Assembly (NCBI GenBank): GCA_016788585.1
Contig: JAEURP010000021.1
Coordinates: 1-53,955, forward strand
Reading direction: 5' to 3'
Source: Chthonomonas sp.
GTDB taxonomy: Bacteria; Armatimonadota; Fimbriimonadia; Fimbriimonadales; Fimbriimonadaceae
DNA: 53,955 nucleotides
Made by a program: the position numbers and the translations under genes. This document shows, piece after piece, positions 1 through 9,048 of the stretch. The notes under the pieces were generated by a model. It was not told the DNA's origin. It made no database searches and worked only from the letters and a program-made list of their open reading frames with translations. Within the stretch, counting starts at the first letter, position 1, and the number at the start of each line of letters is the position of its first letter.

Positions 1-238
1 GAACTTTGCTCCAATCGTAACGGTCGGCCACGATGGCAACGATGTTCCGGTTAACGTCACTCTGATTTCGGGTGATATCGATGGCTCTGGTGAAATCGAT
101 GCTGCCGATATCGATGCCGCCATCGCTGAATTTGGTTCCACTGCAAGCACTCCCGCTGACTGTGATGGAACTGGTGAAGTCGACGCTGCCGATATCGACC
201 TTGTGATCTCCAACTTTGGAGCCACAGGCGACGTCTAA
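1..238 (+). CDS. C-terminal end of a secreted dockerin-module protein (5' end outside window)
   Basis: The window opens inside a reading frame (codons in phase from base 2) that ends with TAA at 236-238, giving 78 residues. They contain two calcium-loop repeats of the dockerin type I/EF-hand kind: DIDGSGEIDAADID near residues 29-42 and a second loop, DCDGTGEVDAADID, about 31 residues later, ending FGATGDV. The tail is nearly identical to the end of the next gene (301-2556), so the two are tandem paralogs sharing a C-terminal module. Dockerin-like pairs bind Ca2+ and usually mediate attachment or assembly of extracellular proteins. What the rest of the protein does cannot be seen. Confidence 0.8.
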   Translation, partial: NFAPIVTVGHDGNDVPVNVTLISGDIDGSGEIDAADIDAAIAEFGSTASTPADCDGTGEVDAADIDLVISNFGATGDV

Positions 239-250
239 GTCGCGACTCTA

Positions 251-276
251 TCGCCCAGCCAAGAATGGCTGGGCGA
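251..276. terminator. Perfect hairpin after the first dockerin-module gene
   Basis: TCGCCCAGCC and GGCTGGGCGA form a perfect 10-bp stem around the 6-nt loop AAGAAT, starting 12 nt after the upstream stop codon. The following bases (CTTCTCAT) are only weakly T-rich, so it is either an intrinsic terminator or a 3'-stabilising hairpin. It separates the two tandem paralogs. Confidence 0.6.
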
Positions 277-300
277 CTTCTCATACTAGTACAAGCAATC

Positions 301-2556
301 ATGAATCGCAACCTTCTCTTCTTGAGCGCGCTCGCGGGCGCGATCTCCATGGCAGGCTCCGCATCCGCACAAAATTCGTGGAACTTCGCCAATGGGCACG
401 TTTCAATCCAATTCGACAGAGCCGCTCTTAGCAGAAGCGGCATTTCCGTTTCTGATCTCCGGCGGTCGGATGCCCTGGCCGCCCTGCGGTTGCCCGGAAA
501 TTCTTGGTCGATCGACTCTCGAATGTCAACGCTAACTCTGGATGCCGATGGTCGGTCGAATGTCAACATTGGTGTCGGAGAATTAGTTGTTAATGGTGGC
601 TTTACACTTTCAAGCAATGGCGACTCCGTCAACTTTCAGGATTTCGGCCTGCAGTTGAAAAAGGAGAGCGGCCCGGCTGACCTGAACGTGGTCGGCTACC
701 ACTATCCGCCATACGAGGCGGTGCCGTTAGAGGCTGGCGCGCCGGTTGCTCGGTACGATCAAGGTCTCGGACATTTGGATTTGATTGGCTATGAGCTTCG
801 AGTGTCGCATGCCCTAGCAAACATTTGGGGTCGGCCCCAACTCGCTGGAACACGGATCGGTACGCTGACCGTCACCGGCGACCTGAAGCTTGCACCGCGA
901 CCCACGGTGTCGGCGACCCCGCGCGGTGGTCCTGAACTGGACATCGCGATGTGCCAACTCTATGGCTTCACGGCTGTGCCAGGCGGCTCTGAAACGATTA
1001 ATGGCATCGTTTACAATTCCTATGCAGCGAGTACAGACTCCGTGAACTTCGGTGCGCACCCGGTAACCTGGCTCTCAACAAGCCAAGCGGCGAATGTCAA
1101 TCACATGCATCCGACGATTGGTCTAAACGTTTTTCGAAAGCTCTCAACGGGCGAGTTGGAGCAGATTGGAGAAGGTGATCTTAAGCATGCCTTTACCGCT
1201 CTTCAAAATCCAACTTGTAGCACCGGTTGCCAAAGTCTAAGTGGTACAGCCCTTGGGGTAGGGTGTTCTGACCCTTACTGGAATTCACTTAACTACTCGC
1301 AGCCATCTCTGGGCCCCAAGATCGAAGTGAATCCTTACACGGGTATTTGGAACAAGGCCGGCTCGAGTTTTCCTAGGGCAGGAAACTATCCCTACACTCC
1401 AACCGAGTTTAGGATGAAAGTGGCAAATCAAGATATTCTTCCCGCTGGGCAGGCTACTTACTGGATGGAAGGCTACTACATGGCTGGATTTGCGAACAAT
1501 GGCAACTATGTCACTTCAAACCCAGCTCAGATTACCGAAACCGTTGATACGAACAAGTACAACAACTTTGGGTGGCGGCAAGTTAACATCACCGTTTCAT
1601 CGACAGGTGTCGCTAGTGGCACCACTCTTGGATCCTTCTCAACCGACAATAACGAATCGACAAATCCGAACAGGCGGCCTTATATCACCCAGTGGGGAGA
1701 CGCCCGATGGACAATGGAGCCCAACAAGGTTGGCGAAGTCATCACGGCTGTGCGGGTCACAAACGTGGGTAGTGGCTGGTACAAATATGACTACGCCGTC
1801 TACAACATGGACCTAGACCGCCAAGTGAAGTCGTTCCACGTCTCTGTTAGCGATAGTCTGAGCGTCCGAAACATCTCCTTCCGCGATATCGACAAGAATG
1901 CGGCGAACGAGTGGACGATGACTCGGGCCAATGGCGACATTAGTTGGGAAATGCAGGCAGGTGTGCCAAACCCGCTCATCTACGCGCGCATGTACAACTT
2001 CCGGTTTGAGGCTCAGAGCGCAGCCGTTCCAGGTTGGGCATCTGCAACAATGGTGAAGGCAGGAGACTTCCCAGAACTAAACCGCGCTGTTTCCGGACCG
2101 CCTCCATCAACGCAACCGGTCACCGGAACAGTGACGATTCCAGGTTGGGTTGGAAATATCCAGGCACAGGTTAACTTGCGATTGACGCCAATCGACAGCG
2201 GCAGCCTTACGAACATCAATGGTGTGACAGTTGCCCACCCTTCGGGTGCAATCTCGGCCCAAACCGCAGTTCGCGGTCGTTATTTGGTGTCAGTCGGTGG
2301 TGCGCCGTTCCTTCGAAAGAACTTCGCTCCAATTGTCACCGTCGGACACGATGGCAATGACATCCCGGTCAACGTCACACTGATCTCAGGAGATGTGGAT
2401 GGTTCGGGCGAAATCGATGCGGCTGATATTGATATGGTTATTAGTCAGTTCGGTTCAACCTCCAGCACTCCTTGCGATGCCGATGGGTCGGCAGAAGTCG
2501 ATGCAGCTGATATCGATCTCCTCATTGCGAACTTCGGCCAGACCGGCGACATCTAA
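301..2556 (+). CDS. Secreted protein with C-terminal dockerin-like calcium-loop pair
   Basis: 751 residues from the ATG at 301. The start was chosen because it begins a clean signal peptide (MNRNLLFLSALAGAISMAGSA, cleavage probably after ASA-QN); an in-frame ATG 12 codons upstream would spoil it. I recognise no domain in the large central part (about residues 25-610), which is rich in Asn, Ser, Gly and aromatic residues, as in extracellular beta-structured proteins. Residues about 615-695 look like a beta-sandwich module (begins VTGTVTIPGW). Two Ca2+ loops follow (DVDGSGEIDAADID and DADGSAEVDAADID). The product is probably exported and cell-surface or extracellular. It is the tandem paralog of the gene at 1-238. 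No Shine-Dalgarno sequence is obvious. Confidence 0.85.
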   Translation: MNRNLLFLSALAGAISMAGSASAQNSWNFANGHVSIQFDRAALSRSGISVSDLRRSDALAALRLPGNSWSIDSRMSTLTLDADGRSNVNIGVGELVVNGGFTLSSNGDSVNFQDFGLQLKKESGPADLNVVGYHYPPYEAVPLEAGAPVARYDQGLGHLDLIGYELRVSHALANIWGRPQLAGTRIGTLTVTGDLKLAPRPTVSATPRGGPELDIAMCQLYGFTAVPGGSETINGIVYNSYAASTDSVNFGAHPVTWLSTSQAANVNHMHPTIGLNVFRKLSTGELEQIGEGDLKHAFTALQNPTCSTGCQSLSGTALGVGCSDPYWNSLNYSQPSLGPKIEVNPYTGIWNKAGSSFPRAGNYPYTPTEFRMKVANQDILPAGQATYWMEGYYMAGFANNGNYVTSNPAQITETVDTNKYNNFGWRQVNITVSSTGVASGTTLGSFSTDNNESTNPNRRPYITQWGDARWTMEPNKVGEVITAVRVTNVGSGWYKYDYAVYNMDLDRQVKSFHVSVSDSLSVRNISFRDIDKNAANEWTMTRANGDISWEMQAGVPNPLIYARMYNFRFEAQSAAVPGWASATMVKAGDFPELNRAVSGPPPSTQPVTGTVTIPGWVGNIQAQVNLRLTPIDSGSLTNINGVTVAHPSGAISAQTAVRGRYLVSVGGAPFLRKNFAPIVTVGHDGNDIPVNVTLISGDVDGSGEIDAADIDMVISQFGSTSSTPCDADGSAEVDAADIDLLIANFGQTGDI

Positions 2557-2575
2557 ACGTCAACTCGCCAATCAG

Positions 2576-2606
2576 TGGGCCAGAGCATTCGTGCTTTGGC
2601 CCATTT
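2576..2606. terminator. Bidirectional terminator hairpin between convergent genes
   Basis: TGGGCCAGAGC (2576-2586) and GCTTTGGCCCA (2593-2603) pair over 11 bp with one G-T pair and a 6-nt loop, followed by TTT. The hairpin lies between the convergent ends of the dockerin-module gene (stop 2556) and the sensor kinase (end 2609), so it could serve both. Confidence 0.6.
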
Positions 2607-2608
2607 GA

Positions 2609-4159
2609 TTAATCACTGGTCACTCGCGTGAACTTGACCTCAGCAACCGCCCAAGCATGAGAGTCGTACAGTTGAAAGACGCCGCCAAGACCACGAGCAA
2701 GACTCGTCACAATTTGAAGCCCAAGATTGCTGGAGGTGGCGACATCGAACCCCCCAGGCAATGAGTTTCCATTGTTGGCAACCCACAGCGACACCTTATC
2801 ATCAACGGCTTCAAAAGTAATGTGTACTTCGCCTTCCTCCTTGCCGGCAAACCCGTGTTCAATGGCGTTTTGGAGGAGTTCGTTAAGCATTAGGGCAACC
2901 TGAGTCGCCTGTGTCATGGAGAGGCGAACGTGATCCCCTCGCACGTCAAAGTGGATCGCCTTCTGAGGCGACATATAGGACTGCTGCATGTGCGTCACCA
3001 AGTTCTCGGCAATACTCTTCAGATCAACGCGGTCGAGGTCTTCGCGGCTTAATAGGTCGTGCACCGCCGAGATCGCCAAAATTCGATGAATGGAGTCGTT
3101 GATAGCCTCATCGATCGAGTTGTAATGGTGATGCGTTAGTTGCAACCGCAGCAAAGAGACAACCTGCTGCAAGTTGTTTTTGACGCGATGATGCATCTCT
3201 TGCATCAACGTACTTCGCACCTGGAGCTTCGCTCGCTCAATCGAAAACGCCGCCTGTTGGGCAATGGTTTCCAGTGCACTGATCTCCACCTGGCTGAAAT
3301 CGTGCGGCTCCTCGGTGTAGCAAGTCAAAACACCGATTGCCTGATCCTCGATGTTCAACGGAACGCAAATCATGCTACTCAGGCCCTGCTGAGCCGCCAG
3401 TTCATGCCCGATGTACTCGTCTTCGGTCAGGACGTCTGGCACGACAATTGGCCGCCTCTCGACGACCGCTCGGCCGGCTATCGATTCACCAACTCGAATA
3501 CTGCGCTTTCGCTGGTATTCGCTTGACTTAGCCTGCGTAGCGCGCAAAACCAGCTCTTCGCTCGATTCATCTAGCAAACGCACCGTGCAGACCTTGTATC
3601 CAAATTGCTCAGCCGTCACGTTCACCAAGAGCTGAATGATTTCTTCGACATAGGGGCTGGTGGCGATGGATTGGGTCACCTCACTTAGGGCGCCGAGCCG
3701 GTCAGCGTGCCCCCCGACTTCGAATGCTCGGCGCCAACCCATTAGCGCCGCCGCGATTTCGTTGCCGATGGCTTCAGTCTTCTCGTCCGGAGCCGATTGT
3801 CGATAACGAACAACTAGCACTCCTAGGTCCGAAAGCGGGACAAAGACCTCATGCGCAAAGTCTTCGCGCTCAGTCCCGGGAAACTTGATCTCCTCTGGAT
3901 GCGATTCCCCGGCCTTGCGGTCTATCATCTTTCGGGACTCCATCACGGTTCCGGTCACGCCTCTTTTTGCGTCAAACCGAACTCGGCCAACAAACTCAGG
4001 CGTCGCCGTGCTCGCCCGCAAAACGACCTCATCGGTCGCTGTCTTGAGCAAGATGTCGACCATGTCCGCACCAAGTTCTTTCAGCGCAAGGTGGGCCATT
4101 TCCCCAAGCAGTTGTTCTTCGCTGGATGCTTGGCTAAGAAGGGTGAGAATATCGGTCAG
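2609..4159 (-). CDS. GAF-domain sensor histidine kinase (HisKA_2/PdtaS type), probable CTG start
   Basis: A cytoplasmic histidine kinase with no membrane segment. Order: an N-terminal GAF-like region, a clear second GAF domain (about residues 155-310), an H-box EMHHRVKNNLQQV typical of HisKA_2 kinases, and a HATPase domain with an N-box (LLQNAIEHGF) and glycine motifs (SNLGLQIV). The first ATG (4099) would cut off the first GAF helix. The frame stays open upstream with no ATG, GTG or TTG, but GGAGG lies 6 nt before CTG at 4159, giving an N-terminus MTDILTLLSQASSEE. I therefore propose a CTG start 2 nt after the M16 peptidase stop, making 516 residues. No response regulator is adjacent, so it is an orphan kinase, probably cotranscribed with the peptidase. 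Confidence 0.8.
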   Translation of the reverse strand: MTDILTLLSQASSEEQLLGEMAHLALKELGADMVDILLKTATDEVVLRASTATPEFVGRVRFDAKRGVTGTVMESRKMIDRKAGESHPEEIKFPGTEREDFAHEVFVPLSDLGVLVVRYRQSAPDEKTEAIGNEIAAALMGWRRAFEVGGHADRLGALSEVTQSIATSPYVEEIIQLLVNVTAEQFGYKVCTVRLLDESSEELVLRATQAKSSEYQRKRSIRVGESIAGRAVVERRPIVVPDVLTEDEYIGHELAAQQGLSSMICVPLNIEDQAIGVLTCYTEEPHDFSQVEISALETIAQQAAFSIERAKLQVRSTLMQEMHHRVKNNLQQVVSLLRLQLTHHHYNSIDEAINDSIHRILAISAVHDLLSREDLDRVDLKSIAENLVTHMQQSYMSPQKAIHFDVRGDHVRLSMTQATQVALMLNELLQNAIEHGFAGKEEGEVHITFEAVDDKVSLWVANNGNSLPGGFDVATSSNLGLQIVTSLARGLGGVFQLYDSHAWAVAEVKFTRVTSD

Positions 4160-4161
4160 TC

Positions 4162-5391
4162 TCAGCCTCCAAAAGGACCGATTGCGGTCACGCTGACCTT
4201 TCCATCGGCAAAGACACTTGCAGCCATATCACGAACCTGTGTCTCCGTGACAGCATTGATTTTCTGCAGAGTTTCATCGATTGGAATATCCCGACCGTGG
4301 ACTAGTTCGTTCTTTGTCATCCGCATCATCTGGCTGTTCATGCTCTCAAGACTTAGCACGATGTTTCCCGCCATTTGCCGCTTGACCTTCTCCAACTCGC
4401 CCTCGCGAAGCCCCTCTAGAATTACCTTGGTCCATTCGGCACGGATAACGTCTTGAACCTGTTCCCACGTTTGCGGGCCAGTGCCGCCATAAATGGTGAA
4501 CATGCCCGCGGCGCTGTAGCTCAGGTTGTAGCTACTAACGGAATAGGCTAGCCCTCGACGTTCACGAATCTCTTGAAAGAGTCGAGAGCTCATTCCACCA
4601 CCCAAAACTGCATCGAGCACTGCCATCGTGTAGATATCTGGTGAATAAACGCTCACACTGTCGCCGCCGATGCAGAAGTGCACTTGCTCGACCTCTCGCG
4701 TCAGTTCCTTGCGGTCGACCGTGACTTGCGGCGCCTCGAGGGTCGGGTTATCTTCTCCCGATTCAAGATCACTAAGTTTCTCTGAGGCCAACTCAAAGAA
4801 ACTTTTCGGGTCTAGATTGCCAGCACAGGAGATAATCACGTTGCCGCCCAAGTAACGCCGATGGATATATGCCTTTAGATCCCCAGATTGAAAGCTGCTG
4901 ACGCTCTCTTTGGTACCGATGATCGGCCGTCCTAGCGGATGGTTTCCCCAGCGTCGCTCGATGTGTAAATCATGAACGTGGCCCTCGTGGTCGTCTTCTC
5001 CACGTTTGATTTCTTCCAAAATAACGCCCTTCTCACGACCAAGTTCCTCGCTATCGAGCAGGCTATTCAAAAGCATATCGGATAGGACATCGACCGCCAC
5101 GGGAGCATCATCGCTCAGCACTCGGCAGTAATAGGTGGTTTGCTCCTTATCGGTGAAGGCGTTAAGCATGCCGCCGCGCCCTTCGATTTCTTCGGCAATC
5201 TGTTTTGCATTCCGGCTCTTGGTGCCCTTGAACAGCATGTGCTCGATGAAATGCGTAATCCCGCCCTCGTTGTCGCGCTCATGTCGGCTACCCGCCCGAC
5301 AGGTGATCCCAATAGCGGCACTGCGAACATTGTTGTTTGGTGCGACCAGAATCCGGACGCCATTCTTGAGAGTGAACTTGTGGATGCTCAT
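4162..5391 (-). CDS. M16 family zinc metallopeptidase (pitrilysin / processing-peptidase-like)
   Basis: 409 residues, the usual size of the bacterial single-unit M16B peptidases (YmxG/MPP-like). The inverted zinc motif HFIEH is at residues 47-51 (ligands H47 and H51, catalytic E50), and the distal glutamate lies in VILEEIKRGEDD near 123-134. The C-terminal M16 domain includes GGGMSSRLFQEIRERRGLAYSV, given here only as a partial landmark: GMSSRLFQEIR. These enzymes degrade peptides; the natural substrate is unknown. ATG at 5391 has AAGG about 8 nt upstream. It is followed directly by the sensor kinase, and diverges from pntAA across 59 bp. Confidence 0.9.
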   Translation of the reverse strand: MSIHKFTLKNGVRILVAPNNNVRSAAIGITCRAGSRHERDNEGGITHFIEHMLFKGTKSRNAKQIAEEIEGRGGMLNAFTDKEQTTYYCRVLSDDAPVAVDVLSDMLLNSLLDSEELGREKGVILEEIKRGEDDHEGHVHDLHIERRWGNHPLGRPIIGTKESVSSFQSGDLKAYIHRRYLGGNVIISCAGNLDPKSFFELASEKLSDLESGEDNPTLEAPQVTVDRKELTREVEQVHFCIGGDSVSVYSPDIYTMAVLDAVLGGGMSSRLFQEIRERRGLAYSVSSYNLSYSAAGMFTIYGGTGPQTWEQVQDVIRAEWTKVILEGLREGELEKVKRQMAGNIVLSLESMNSQMMRMTKNELVHGRDIPIDETLQKINAVTETQVRDMAASVFADGKVSVTAIGPFGG

Positions 5392-5450
5392 GGATTAACC
5401 TTGATTGTGGATGCAATGGGCCCGTCTTCGCCGTCCCATCTGGTGTCCGT

Positions 5451-6581
5451 ATGGTCATCGGCATTCCAAAAGAGAGCGATGCAGGCGAGCGGCGCGTAGC
5501 GCTGTCGCCCGATGGCGCAAAAGAACTGGTGGGCAAGGGGCTCGAGGTCCTTATCGAGCACGGGGCCGGTCAAGCATCTACGTTTCCGGATGCTGCCTAT
5601 GAAGCGGCTGGAGCCAAGGTTTCTAACGCAGTGTGGTCGGCCGATATCGTTCTTAAGGTCCTGCCCCCAAACACCGATGAACTGAAAGGGCTGAAGTCAG
5701 GAGCGACCACAGTCTCATTTTTGGCGCCGACCCAGAATCCCGAAATCGTCCGAGGGCTAGCTGCACAAAACGTCGATGGCTTCGCCATGGATCTCATGCC
5801 TAGAATCTCTCGAGCGCAAGTGATGGATGTACTCAGCTCGATGAGCACGATCGCCGGCTACAAAGCAGCGTTACTTTGCGCAAGCGAACTCCCTCGGTTC
5901 TTTCCGATGCTCATGACCGCAGCGGGAACTCTTGCGCCAGCGCGCGTGCTGGTCATTGGTGCGGGCGTCGCCGGACTACAAGCGATCGCTACCTGCCGTC
6001 GCCTAGGGGCGCTGGTCGAGGCGTTCGATGTTCGACCTGCAGTAAAGGAGCAAATTGAGAGCCTCGGTGCCAAGTTCATTGGCCTGAGTTTGCTCACCGA
6101 GGAGGCCGAGGATGCCGGGGGTTATGCAAAAGAAGTCAGTGGCGATACCCATGCCCGAGAACTCGAACTCATCGCCAGTCGCTTGCCTCAAGTCGATGGC
6201 GTCATAACAACCGCTCTCATTCCCGGCAAACGAGCTCCAATCCTCATTTCTGAAGAAATGGTGAAGACGATGAAGCCGGGCTCGGTTATCGTAGACCTAG
6301 CGGCACCTAATGGTGGTAATTGCGAATGCACCGTTACAGGCGAGACTACGGCCCGGCATGGCGTGACAATTGTAGGTCGTACCGATCTGCTCGCTGGAAT
6401 GGCCGCTGATGCCAGCCGTATGCTGAGCAAGAACATCGTGAGTTTCCTGAATCTAATCGTGCAGGAAGGCACAGTAAACTTGGACTTAGAAGACGAGATC
6501 ATTCGTGGCACTCTGGTCACTCACGGAGGCAAGATCGTTCACGAGGTGACTCGACTTGCACTACAAGGGGGCCATCCATGA
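5451..6581 (+). CDS. pntAA: NAD(P) transhydrogenase alpha subunit, NAD(H)-binding part
   Basis: 376 residues with an alanine-dehydrogenase/transhydrogenase fold. The N-terminus IGIPKESDAGERRVAL is typical, and the Rossmann motif VIGAGVAGLQA is followed by a specificity Asp in VEAFDVRP. This is domain I of proton-translocating transhydrogenase, which binds NAD(H) in the cytoplasm and exchanges hydride with NADP(H) on domain III, driven by the proton gradient. The alpha chain is split: its membrane part is the next gene, overlapping by ATGA at 6578. Three-gene transhydrogenases of this layout are known in several bacteria (e.g. Rhodospirillum). Confidence 0.95.
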   Translation: MVIGIPKESDAGERRVALSPDGAKELVGKGLEVLIEHGAGQASTFPDAAYEAAGAKVSNAVWSADIVLKVLPPNTDELKGLKSGATTVSFLAPTQNPEIVRGLAAQNVDGFAMDLMPRISRAQVMDVLSSMSTIAGYKAALLCASELPRFFPMLMTAAGTLAPARVLVIGAGVAGLQAIATCRRLGALVEAFDVRPAVKEQIESLGAKFIGLSLLTEEAEDAGGYAKEVSGDTHARELELIASRLPQVDGVITTALIPGKRAPILISEEMVKTMKPGSVIVDLAAPNGGNCECTVTGETTARHGVTIVGRTDLLAGMAADASRMLSKNIVSFLNLIVQEGTVNLDLEDEIIRGTLVTHGGKIVHEVTRLALQGGHP

Positions 6582-6868
6582 CGCTGATCGCGGTCATCAC
6601 AATTTTCGTCCTTGCCGTCTTTGTGGGCCTCGAAGTTATTGCCAAGGTTCCTCAAACCCTCCACACGCCTCTGATGTCGGCGACAAATGCCATTCATGGT
6701 GTGATCCTGGTGGGTGGTGTTATCGTCCTTCTGCGCGCTGACGACACTGTTGGCTTGGCCATCGGATTCTTGGCCGTCCTCTTTGGGGTTCTCAATGTCG
6801 TTGGTGGATTCGTGGTCACCGATCGCATGCTGGAGATGTTTAAGCGCAAGCCAAGGAGCGACAAATGA
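6578..6868 (+). CDS. pntAB: NAD(P) transhydrogenase alpha subunit, membrane part
   Basis: 96 residues with three predicted membrane helices (about 2-20, 38-56 and 60-83) and the family signature VPQTLHTPLMSATNAIHG at residues 24-41. It supplies domain IIa of the proton channel of transhydrogenase. Its start overlaps the pntAA stop and its own stop overlaps the pntB start (ATGA at 6865), implying translational coupling of the three subunits. Confidence 0.95.
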   Translation: MTLIAVITIFVLAVFVGLEVIAKVPQTLHTPLMSATNAIHGVILVGGVIVLLRADDTVGLAIGFLAVLFGVLNVVGGFVVTDRMLEMFKRKPRSDK

Positions 6869-8295
6869 GCGATTGGATCAACGTTGCGTATCTGGTTACG
6901 GCGGTCACGTTCATGCTGGCTCTGAAGCTCATGAATGGGCCGAAGACGGCCCGCCACGGCAACCTTCTCGCGGCGGCTGGAATGGGTTTGGCGCTAATCG
7001 CGACTCTGTTCCTGAAGGACGGCGATCACTCGATTCTCCACAATGCCGTCGGCGAACTCAAGAGTACGAACCTCCTGCTGCTTGGTGTGGCTAGCGTGCT
7101 CGGAACAATCGCTGGCGCTTGGTCGGCGCGCCGGGTGCAGATGACCGCGATGCCGCAGATGGTTGCTCTCTTTAATGGGCTTGGCGGCGGGGCAGTCGCT
7201 CTCGTTGCAGTGGCCGAGTATCCCAAGCTGTTTACGCATACTGAAGCGGAGGCGATGCCGCTGGGAATCCGTCTCGCGACTACCGTTCTCAGTCTCCTCA
7301 TCGGTGGCATCAGCTTCACAGGCAGCATGATCGCCTATGGCAAGCTTCAAGAGCTTCTCAGCGGTCGCCCTATTACTTGGACTGGGCAGAAGCTCATTAA
7401 TCTTGGCTACCTCATTGGTGCGCTTGTCCTCATCTTCGTCTTGCAAACTAATGGCCGAATGGATCCCCCATTCTATGGCTTGTTGGCACTTGCTCTCGTG
7501 CTGGGAGTCACACTGGTTTTGCCCATTGGGGGGGCGGACATGCCAGTTGTCATTTCGCTTCTCAATTCGTTCACCGGTTGCGCAGCAGGCCTTGCCGGGT
7601 TTGTGCTCGGCAATACTGCTCTGTTGATCGGCGGCGGACTTGTCGGCGCTAGCGGCCTCATCCTCACGCTCGATATGTGCAAGGCCATGAACCGCCCTCT
7701 CAGCAATGTCATTTTCGGGGCTTTTGGATCAAATGCTGCCATACAAGCGAGTGGATCGAGCGCGCAGGGAACGGTTCGTAGCACTAGCCCGGAAGATGCG
7801 GCGATCATTTTTGGAAGCGCCAATAGCGTGATCATTGTTCCAGGCTACGGCATGGCAGTCGCCCAAGCTCAGCATGTAGTGAAGGAACTTGCATCCAAGC
7901 TACAGGCGCAGGGCGTCGACGTGAAATATGCTGTTCACCCGGTGGCAGGGCGAATGCCCGGTCACATGAATGTTCTGCTCGCCGAAGCCGATGTGCCGTA
8001 TGAGCAGCTTTTTGATCTCGACGAGATCAACAGCGCCTTTCCGGAAACCGATGTGGCGTTGGTGATTGGCGCAAACGACGTGGTGAATCCAGCTGCTCGT
8101 AGCGATAAATCGAGTCCGATCTATGGAATGCCGATTCTCGATGTGGATAAGGCACGAACGATTATCGTTTGCAAGCGCGGCATGGCACCCGGGTTCGCCG
8201 GTATTGAGAACGAACTGTTTCTCCGCCCAAATTGCTTGATGCTTTTTGGCAACGCTAAGACGAGCATCGCAAAGCTTGCAGCAGTGTTAGAATAA
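6865..8295 (+). CDS. pntB: NAD(P) transhydrogenase beta subunit
   Basis: 476 residues, normal length. The N-terminal two-thirds is membrane (about nine helices; domain IIb). The C-terminal domain III binds NADP(H): it contains IVPGYGMAVAQAQHVV and a VHPVAGRMPGHMNVLLAEA segment (shown in part), with GANDVVNPAA further on. With PntAA and PntAB it forms the pump that makes NADPH from NADH using the proton gradient. The gene ends only 12 nt from the convergent dipeptidase gene, and no terminator hairpin is visible in the gap. Confidence 0.95.
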   Translation: MSDWINVAYLVTAVTFMLALKLMNGPKTARHGNLLAAAGMGLALIATLFLKDGDHSILHNAVGELKSTNLLLLGVASVLGTIAGAWSARRVQMTAMPQMVALFNGLGGGAVALVAVAEYPKLFTHTEAEAMPLGIRLATTVLSLLIGGISFTGSMIAYGKLQELLSGRPITWTGQKLINLGYLIGALVLIFVLQTNGRMDPPFYGLLALALVLGVTLVLPIGGADMPVVISLLNSFTGCAAGLAGFVLGNTALLIGGGLVGASGLILTLDMCKAMNRPLSNVIFGAFGSNAAIQASGSSAQGTVRSTSPEDAAIIFGSANSVIIVPGYGMAVAQAQHVVKELASKLQAQGVDVKYAVHPVAGRMPGHMNVLLAEADVPYEQLFDLDEINSAFPETDVALVIGANDVVNPAARSDKSSPIYGMPILDVDKARTIIVCKRGMAPGFAGIENELFLRPNCLMLFGNAKTSIAKLAAVLE

Positions 8296-8307
8296 GCCTC
8301 CGAACCG

Positions 8308-9048
8308 TCAACCTTCTAAGAATGGGTTGGGGCGTGACTTCTGCTTTTCTTCCCAAATGCGCTCCTGCTCCTCATACAGGGCGGGGTCGAGGTCTGCCTT
8401 TCCATACATGCACGTGTCGAGCCCCATTCTTACAGCCCATCCCGCATCACCATAGCTATAGTGCCACCACTCATCGCGGCAGTTTGAGAACCCTGCCATC
8501 AGCATCGCTTCCACCATCATTCGGCGGTTGTGGACAGCTTCGTCAGAAAGTCCAAGCGAGTAGGTTGGGGCGGAGGTGAACCGAGTGAATGGAGACCAGA
8601 CATCGGCTTGCTCTCCATCGGGCTTCATTAGGAAAACATCAACGGCGGCGCCGGTGCAGTGGCCAGGCGGGGCGGCTTGGTCAATTGGCGCGACCCAGCG
8701 GTTCACCTTGCGCTTGAGCTGCGCATAGGGAAGATCGGGCCAGACTTCGAGCGCGCAGCGCGTCATCCATTCGTAGATCCGTACTTGGCGATCAAATGGA
8801 CGCCAGGCATCAATGACTGCGTATTTGTAGCCTGCGGGAAGGGTTTGGGCAGCTTCTTCCAGCATCTCGGCGACGCGCTTGCGAAGGTATGGAATCACCT
8901 GCGGCCGATGGATGATGACGCTCGGCGCGACCTCAAGCAAGGACACAAGCGGCTCGCCATTGTCTTCCTCGCGGATGAGGTTGAGCAAGCGGACAGGCTC
9001 GGGCCGACCTTGTGAGCGATCCCATGGAGCAGATTTTCGCTTAGACAC
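8308..9048 (-). CDS. D-alanyl-D-alanine dipeptidase (VanX/DdpX family, M15D)
   Basis: 246 residues from a GTG at 9048. It has the M15D zinc site: GHCTGAAVDVFL supplies His and Asp ligands, and EWWHYSYGD supplies the catalytic Glu and the third ligand His. AWRPFDRQVRIYEWM is the conserved substrate-side motif. The enzyme should cleave the D-Ala-D-Ala dipeptide for recycling or nutrient use. No vanH/vanA-like genes are near, so a resistance role is not supported. The GTG overlaps the end of the SLBB gene by 8 nt. The open frame runs on upstream to 9213, but that extension lies inside the SLBB gene and looks non-coding. No signal peptide, so cytoplasmic. Confidence 0.87.
   Translation of the reverse strand: MSKRKSAPWDRSQGRPEPVRLLNLIREEDNGEPLVSLLEVAPSVIIHRPQVIPYLRKRVAEMLEEAAQTLPAGYKYAVIDAWRPFDRQVRIYEWMTRCALEVWPDLPYAQLKRKVNRWVAPIDQAAPPGHCTGAAVDVFLMKPDGEQADVWSPFTRFTSAPTYSLGLSDEAVHNRRMMVEAMLMAGFSNCRDEWWHYSYGDAGWAVRMGLDTCMYGKADLDPALYEEQERIWEEKQKSRPNPFLEG

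Noticed and set aside
1-2556. Cellulosome component
   Set aside because: Dockerin-like loops alone do not make a cellulosome; no cohesin, cellulase or scaffoldin domain is seen in the window.
8308-9048. Vancomycin-resistance locus
   Set aside because: VanX-type dipeptidases also recycle or use D-Ala-D-Ala as a nutrient; no ligase, VanH-like dehydrogenase or VanRS pair is present.
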